64,000 nt of DNA, taken from positions 186,001 through 250,000 of the forward strand of contig JAMYHX010000006.1 of the NCBI GenBank assembly GCA_025529335.1, given 5' to 3'. Below the pieces are notes generated by a model. It made no database searches. It was given only the letters and a program-made list of their open reading frames with translations, and was not told the DNA's origin. Numbering within the stretch: position 1 is the first letter of the stretch; each line of letters opens with the position of its first letter. The DNA comes from Rhizopus sp. PT2906. Its lineage: Eukaryota > Mucoromycota > Mucoromycetes > Mucorales > Rhizopodaceae. The position numbers and the translations under genes are program-made. This document shows positions 58,527 to 64,000 of this stretch, piece by piece.

Positions 58527-59034
58527 CTGTCTTTCCGCCGTCAATTGGTCATTTTCTTGAAAAACTTGGTCGCTTTTTAAATTCCAATTGGACATTTTTG
58601 TGAGTTCCAATTGGCCAATATTTTGAAAATCACTTGATCACTTTTTTGAGTCTCAATTGATTCCCTTTTTAAGGACCAATTGATCACTTTTTTAACCTCA
58701 AATGGTCACTTGATAAATAATTCATGTAGAAGAATGGTACATAATATGGGCCAGATGTGATGTAGTGCAAAGTACCGATGCTGATTGTCGTCGGTTACAT
58801 TTGAGAAGATTATAATTTTTTTTAGACAATATACTTTTTTTTAGATTAACTTCATTCCAAACGAAAACTACAATAATTTTATTACTGAGTGTAAACGGAG
58901 GTCGATGAGGTTACTGTTGAGTTCGATAACATTGAGATACTTAGGGGAAATGAGTATGACTTACTAAAACGAAAACATAAAGGTGTTCCAAAATTCAATC
59001 ATTATAACTGAAAGCATTACTTTTCCTCTCAGTA
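58527..59034 (+). repeat. Left 508-bp terminal inverted repeat
   Basis: Complementary to 61602-62109. The outer 180 bases are an array of short direct units; the inner part is AT-rich and contains, antisense, the last codons of the internal gene. Confidence 0.9.
58542..58710 (+). repeat. Subterminal array of about eight 21-23 bp units (left arm)
   Basis: Cores TTGG(T/A/C)C or TTGAT(C/T) start at 58545, 58566, 58588, 58611, 58634, 58657 and 58680, plus a variant ATGGTC at 58702. Consensus is about CAATTGGTCACTTTTTTGA. The period averages 22.4 bp, near two helical turns, so equal DNA faces are presented. Such arrays commonly bind the transposase. Confidence 0.75.
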
Positions 59035-59730
59035 TAAAGTATAATAAAAAACAAGTTTGAATGAGATCTGGATTTATTATTGCATTTTGCAGTTCAAAGT
59101 TGGGATTATATAAAACATCAAAGTTTTATTAGATTATTCATAGCCAACATACTTCTATTCAGTTGTTGATAGTCTATTAAAAAAAGGATTAATAAGCCAT
59201 TCAAAGTAAAATAAGTAAAAAACAATAAATCATGAGTTTAGATATTCGCTCAAGAATGCCGTTGCTATCCTCCCAGGTATAAAAAGTCATACCCCAAGAA
59301 GGGTGGCAGCAAAAAAGAGACAGCCCGTACAGTGAGAGGCCCATGAAACACGGCCATAGGCTTACAACCTGCAAAGGTGAGAGTTGCTCATGATTCATGT
59401 TGAAAAATACTTATCTAAACAATCTTTAATTCCAAATCGAGCTACTATAAATGCATCATTAATCCTATCAATAATAACATAGCCAGTTTGACAAATTATG
59501 TAGTGAATTTACCTTAATAATTACATGAACACTTGAATTAAGAACTGTTATAAAAAAGAAAACGAATAAAATATTATATTGCATCTCCTTAAACTATCCT
59601 AGTAAAAAGTGATGATGTCTGCGTAATCATTAATTTGAACGATTAGCTTTTAGCGCTCTTTGAAAGCTTTATATGCAAGCTTCGTCAAATAAGTAATTCA
59701 TTCTTTAAACATTTGCGTTTAAACAATATA

Positions 59731-61641
59731 ATGAACAATATTAAACCTCTGCTGAATGAAGGTAAGTATCCATCATCCTCTTCATTATATTTATTGATTT
59801 TTTTTCTTTAGCTTCTTATGACGACGTTTCTCTAGTTTTAAATTCGTGTCCATTTAACAATTGAAGTAACATGAAATTGATTGAAAGTTTGAGCCATAGC
59901 TTTAACTTTCACGATGAAAAAAAGACAAAAGAAAACCTTTTAAAAAGCTTGACGGAATTTTGGGACTCAAAATGTATTACGAACAAAAATTCAGCCAAAG
60001 CTGTAACAAAAGCGACCAATTTAGCAACGAAGACATTTGATGTGATTAATTCGAGGCCTGTGCAAATGATCATTAACAACAATATTGCAAAGCAAAGACA
60101 TCAAATTCAAAAGCAGCGAAGAGCTTTTGTTAGAGACGACATATTGGATCAAGGTTATAAAGATGCAGAAACTAGTTTGGCAAATGATACCAATTCTGTG
60201 GACAGAACAGAAGTACCTGAAGAACATGAATCACCTAAACAGAAGAAAAGAAAAGCTTTACACAAGAAAGAGTTTAAAACGCTTGATAGAGCAGAACAAC
60301 TTAAAAAGTTGACAGAAAATACGAATACAACATCATTTACCCAAGTTAAAACTAACAAACTTTTATTTAGTGGCACTGAAGGGTTTTAGATTTGTCAAGA
60401 AAAGCATCCATACCAAAAAAATTTGCAAGTGACATTGAAACTTTGAAGAAGGTTTATAGCTTAAATCTTCCGTACCTACTGAAAAATGAAGAGCATTATC
60501 TCTTAAAGAAGATTGCCCAATGCAGGAATAAAGAGGATTTGTATGCTGCTGTAAAAGATATCGATCCATTTACCAAAGGTTCAGCCCTTCCATATATAAA
60601 GCAAGCTGTGCAGAAGTTGTAAGCATATAATTATTTAATAACTTGCATTATTATTAATCTTTCGTTCACTTTTTTTAGATGTTATTTATATAAGGATAAT
60701 CTTTTAGAAGATCATGGCCATAATGAAGATTGGTTTCGTATAATGGTTTACGGTGATATCTTTGATTACATATTTGCTTCAGCAGAGGGATACATAACTA
60801 AAAGGTAGTTTATTACATTATTACTATATAGTTTTTTTATGTTGATAATTTCTTTTAGATCCGAATGCCATTCGAGGATAATAAAATCGTTAAAGCAATT
60901 AAGTTTGATAGAGAAAGATGTGCCAAATGTGAAGCTAGACTTCATTTTTTGCAACACCTCCGTTACTGGTATCAATGATGTCTTGATTTGTGAAGATAAA
61001 CCCACAGAAAACGAATCAACTAAAGATTCAAAAAAAAAAAAACACGAAAGCTCCGGGAAAAATCGTTAGTTTATTGGAGATTAATTCTTCACTTTTCAAA
61101 TGCATTAGAACACTTGCCATCAACTTCATGTCGCTTCAACAAGTTGAATTTATTAATCACGACCACAAAAATCATCGATAGCATCATTATACATACAAAT
61201 TTAAAAGAAGTTAGCATCCCTGTTTCAGAAAGAAGTGGTGGAGCTATTGCAGATTTTATATCAGTAGTCATATCATTAATGGTAAAGACAGCTTGCATAG
61301 CTTTTGTTTTTAAAAAAAAACTCATTCTTAGGTTAAAATAACAATAGAGAACCATAGTGAAGAACATTGACGTTATTGAAACCATTCTCCAAATCATTCA
61401 TGAAGATAATTTAAATTTCCTGGCTCCAAATGACTCACTTATATATGAATCTGATTCGGATAGCAGCACTGACAGTACCATATCGACACCTTCAAATTCG
61501 AAATATAATTGGAAAGCCGCCGAGAGAGAAGAAAGAATTAAGGAAAGAGTGAATGAAGCCATTAGATTGTTGAATGAGCAGTATCAAAGCCAATATGTAT
61601 CTACTGAGAGGAAAAGTAATGCTTTCAGTTATAATGATTGA
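59731..61641 (+). pseudogene. Internal gene of the long-TIR element, PD-(D/E)XK-nuclease-like motif, frame broken
   Basis: Start MNNIKPLLNE at 59731, intron 59762-59811, then an in-frame TGA at 59862, a long basic stretch (MKLIESLSHSFNFHD..., KQRRAFVRDDILDQGYKDAE), a base shift near 60384, then KASIPKKFASDIETLKKVYS. Clean introns follow at 60619-60678 and 60805-60858. The central part reads EDWFRIMVYGDIFDYIFASA ... VKLDFIFCN ... DVLICEDKP, i.e. Asp then E-x-K, the spacing of PD-(D/E)XK enzymes. A run of 13 A near 61030 is followed by a stop, while another frame continues (LREKSLVYWRLILHF...). The last frame, 61357-61641, has an acidic Ser-rich tail. The breaks may be real decay or homopolymer errors. 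The function as transposase, nuclease or passenger is unproven. Confidence 0.5.
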
Positions 61642-62109
61642 ATTTTGGAACACCTTTATGTTTTCGTTTTAGTAAGTCATACTCATTTCCCCTAAGTATC
61701 TCAATGTTATCGAACTCAACAGTAACCTCATCGACCTCCGTTTACACTCAGTAATAAAATTATTGTAGTTTTCGTTTGGAATGAAGTTAATCTAAAAAAA
61801 AGTATATTGTCTAAAAAAAATTATAATCTTCTCAAATGTAACCGACGACAATCAGCATCGGTACTTTGCACTACATCACATCTGGCCCATATTATGTACC
61901 ATTCTTCTACATGAATTATTTATCAAGTGACCATTTGAGGTTAAAAAAGTGATCAATTGGTCCTTAAAAAGGGAATCAATTGAGACTCAAAAAAGTGATC
62001 AAGTGATTTTCAAAATATTGGCCAATTGGAACTCACAAAAATGTCCAATTGGAATTTAAAAAGCGACCAAGTTTTTCAAGAAAATGACCAATTGACGGCG
62101 GAAAGACAG
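61602..62109 (-). repeat. Right 508-bp terminal inverted repeat
   Basis: Reverse complement of 58527-59034 with no mismatch found by eye. It includes the mirrored 21-23 bp unit array at about 61926-62094. Confidence 0.9.
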
Positions 62110-62111
62110 TA
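62110..62111. repeat. TA target-site duplication (right)
   Basis: TA directly after the terminal GACAG; pairs with 58525-58526. Confidence 0.75.
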
Positions 62112-62629
62112 CTTATATGTATTTGACTAAATTAGGAAAACTAAAGTTTGACAAAAGTGTTTAGCATAGAAGAGATTTGAAATACAGATCAGGAACAAGG
62201 CTGAATTGAAGGTTGCAGGCTCATCAATGAAAAAAGAGGAAAACGCCTAATACATTGAATAGAACAGCTAATAGATGCAGGAGAAGGTGCTTTTAAAGAC
62301 GTGAAGATTGATCTACAGAGGATAAAACTTACGAGCCGATTGAACAGTAATATAAAGAGAATTGGAATAGATGAGTAATCTAAGAGTAACAAGTATAATG
62401 GTTCTGATCTGCTACAGTTTATAAGCTAGAATAGTGGGTTATAGTTATGATTCAATTTAAGGACTTCATTATATATTGAACTATGACAAGAACAAGATAT
62501 ATTTGCTCTTCTTTATTCTTTGATGTTATGAATAATAACGAACTAACATTATTAACATACAGGAAATACATTGAACAAAATTCTTCAAATTTACTATTAT
62601 ATATTCTTATGAGATATTATTATGGCCAA
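62112..62629. other. Displaced 5' flank of the interrupted small gene
   Basis: On the minus strand this is the original upstream region of the gene now starting at 58525 (reading ...ATACATATAAG then TA). It is AT-rich, with short frames and no recognised protein. Confidence 0.45.
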
Positions 62630-63005
62630 CACTACATGCACCAGAAAATGCACCAGAAAATAGGCTAATGCTACAGGCGTTTCCTTGGGGCGCTATTTAT
62701 GTTGTCACTATACAAATTTACACTACCAATGCCTCTGCCTAATCTAAAGCTGTTCAGGTCACTCCTTGATATAAAATACGATGTCATCATAATTACACAT
62801 GTTCTTGCATTTTTGTTGATCAACTGACAACATAAAATTAGAATAAGTAACAACATTTCTTTTTATCCCTTCTTCTTTTTGAAAAGAAACGAACCAAGGT
62901 GATGAAAAGTTTTGTTGAGCGATATCATAGGTAATAGGTAGAGGTAGTGCCTGTAGTATTAGCCTAATTTCTGGTGCATTTTCTGGTGCATGTAGTGTTT
63001 CCCTT
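62630..63005. mobile_element. Small TIR element (MITE-like), copy 2
   Basis: The left end reads CAACACTACATGCACCAGAA(A) and the right end, inverted, AACACTACATGCACCAGAAA; repeats extend about 50 bp to CTACAGGC. The interior matches copy 1 at 23117-23474, inverted. A minus frame crosses the interior (LPLPITYDIAQQNFSSPWFV), with the corresponding region in copy 1 also partly readable. No transposase and no clear target duplication. Confidence 0.75.
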
Positions 63006-63014
63006 ATTTTAATT

Positions 63015-64000
63015 TCATTTCGCGAAGCCATGGGGAAAGTTCCTTCAAAGGCGCATTGACCAATTTGAAGAATAAAGCCAAGAAAGACCGCCACCTCAAT
63101 AGATCAATTAAACGTTTAGAAAAAAATGACTTCGAGGTTTGAAAACTATAATTTTACTAAAGTATACATTTCAATTGTTATTGTAGGAATTGCGTGTTCC
63201 AGCTGTTGAGACTTACTGGTCAAGAAGAACAGCACAGTATAAAGCTCTTGAAGCAGCCTATACTCAAAAAGATCTCAATATGTCGATCAGCATCGAAGTC
63301 GACAAGGCTGTGATGTCTACATCAATGCAAGAGACAGAAAGGAAGGGGGAAAAAAGGAAAGTGAATGTCGTGGAAAAGAGGTGTCAGAAAAAGAGAAGGG
63401 AAGAAGACGAGGAAGAAGAAGGCAAACAGCGACAAAATAAACTTATTTCACATCAATTTACTCTCTTTGCAACTTAGAAACCACCACAGCTGAAGTCAGT
63501 TATGTTCTTGACCTTATGGAAATAAATGCTGTAGACATAAAGTCCTTAAAGATTCACCGGGCCAAGAAGCAAATGGCAGTAGAAGAGCGTCTGTAAGTAT
63601 GCTGATTTTCAGCAAGTGCTGCATAGCTCATATTTAACTTGTCTTAGCTTGCTATCATCAATCAAGATGATAGATCAAGAGCGCCTTCCTGACTACGAAC
63701 TGTAAGCAAATATCTATCTGCTTATCAAGAGATGGAGGAATATATAAATATTATATATACGTAAAATAACACATTTATTAAACCTGAAATATTAGGCGTT
63801 GGAAGACAACGCGGACATCTTTGTCCAAACTCCCGCACCAACAAACCTCGAAGAAATGGTCATAGCCAACTCGCTGTCAACGCTGTAAGTTTTGAAATAA
63901 AATCCAAAATAAATTTTCTTCTCTAATGAATTATTCTTTAGGTTCTTGTTTGACTTCATCGTAAAGTTTGCTTCGGTGATCTTGCAAAATGCCTTTGCTG
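63015..64000 (+). CDS. Start of an unknown multi-exon gene (truncated by the window, frame uncertain)
   Basis: An exon ending at 63136 (KNKAKKDRHLNRSIKRLEKN, DFE) is joined through a GTTTGA...TTGTAG intron (63137-63186) to ELRVPAVETYWSRRTAQYKA at 63187, followed by a Lys/Glu-rich low-complexity stretch (RRREEDEEEEGKQRQ region). Later pieces: TTAEVSYVLDLMEINAVDIK, LLSSIKMIDQERLPDYE, ALEDNADIFVQTPAPTNLEE and, at the edge, FLFDFIVKFASVILQNAFA, each bordered by plausible splice sites. I found no ATG in the frame of the first exon, the donor of the second intron is not clear, and the 63712/63795 junction shifts the frame by one. It may be a real gene with an unseen upstream exon or a decaying one. 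Family not recognised. Confidence 0.4.

Larger units (their letters stand above)
58527..62109. mobile_element. 3.58-kb DNA transposon with 508-bp terminal inverted repeats, no recognised transposase family
   Basis: Left repeat 58527-59034 starts CTGTCTTTCCGCCGTCAATT. The right repeat 61602-62109 is its reverse complement, of exactly the same length and, by eye, without a mismatch. A TA pair flanks both ends. The interior has one multi-exon coding region (59731-61641) interrupted by several breaks, and about 700 bases of AT-rich sequence without a gene (59035-59730). The 3' end of the coding region runs into the right repeat. TA duplications are known for Tc1/mariner-like elements, but no DDE motifs of that or another named superfamily were recognised. 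Identical arms suggest recent mobility, presumably helped in trans, because the gene here looks broken. Confidence 0.85.

Noticed and set aside
58542..58710. Repeat array read as a CRISPR
   Set aside because: Units are 21-23 bp, degenerate and without unique spacers, in a eukaryotic transposon arm.
58527..62109. Long repeats read as LTRs of a retrotransposon
   Set aside because: The two arms are inverted, not direct; there is no TG...CA end, primer site or reverse transcriptase.
63319..63474. Lys/Glu/Arg-rich stretch considered as a coiled-coil domain
   Set aside because: Low complexity without a heptad pattern; part of it may be an unspliced intron, since the frame ends at an AACTTAG acceptor.

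Overview
This window looks like nuclear DNA of an early-diverging fungus of the Mucoromycota, most probably Mucorales. The genes are AT-rich and carry many 45-65 bp introns (GTAAGT donors, CTAAY-like branch points, short polypyrimidine tracts). The gene set is eukaryotic and fungal: a PDR-type ABC transporter, an A-T-R reductase, tandem F-box genes, arginine and methionine biosynthesis genes, and a Gemin5 homologue, which many ascomycete yeasts lack. No rRNA, tRNA or CRISPR array was recognised. All exon joins are read by eye from splice signals and frame continuity. In most multi-exon genes the summed exon lengths give an open frame, which supports the models.

Layout, 0-16 kb: the 3' end of a LysM protein with a Lys/His/Pro repeat tail, an adenylation-thiolation-reductase enzyme, then Gemin5 (-) and exosome subunit RRP40 (+) sharing a 118-bp promoter. 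A decayed MULE/SWIM transposase, a UDP-sugar transporter and a Ty3/gypsy scrap follow. 17-33 kb: a detoxification-like block. Two UDP-glycosyltransferase genes stand as inverted copies about 11.5 kb apart and enclose an alpha/beta-hydrolase and a 1449-residue PDR transporter. The 3' half of the two UGTs is almost identical while the 5' half has diverged, the mark of gene conversion. A broken PD-(D/E)XK-like gene and a small TIR element lie between them.

33-57 kb: mainly housekeeping genes. They are COA8-like cytochrome oxidase assembly factor, an isochorismatase-like hydrolase, two tandem F-box genes (the first frameshifted), a predicted small membrane protein, MTHFR, a dead Tc1/mariner-like element, an ER M28 metallopeptidase (ERMP1/Fxna type), phosphoacetylglucosamine mutase, a RanBPM/Gid1-like protein, a SMYD-type SET/MYND protein, ornithine carbamoyltransferase and an aromatic-ring FAD monooxygenase.

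58-64 kb: the most unusual part. A 3.58-kb element (58527-62109) is bounded by 508-bp terminal inverted repeats that look identical by eye and is flanked by a TA duplication. Each repeat starts with an array of about eight 21-23 bp units (CAATTGGTCA-like). The interior holds one broken multi-exon gene whose translation contains a D...E-x-K pattern like that of PD-(D/E)XK nucleases, and no DDE transposase was recognised. The element sits exactly at the start codon of a small host gene. A second copy of the small TIR element and the start of another gene fill the right edge.
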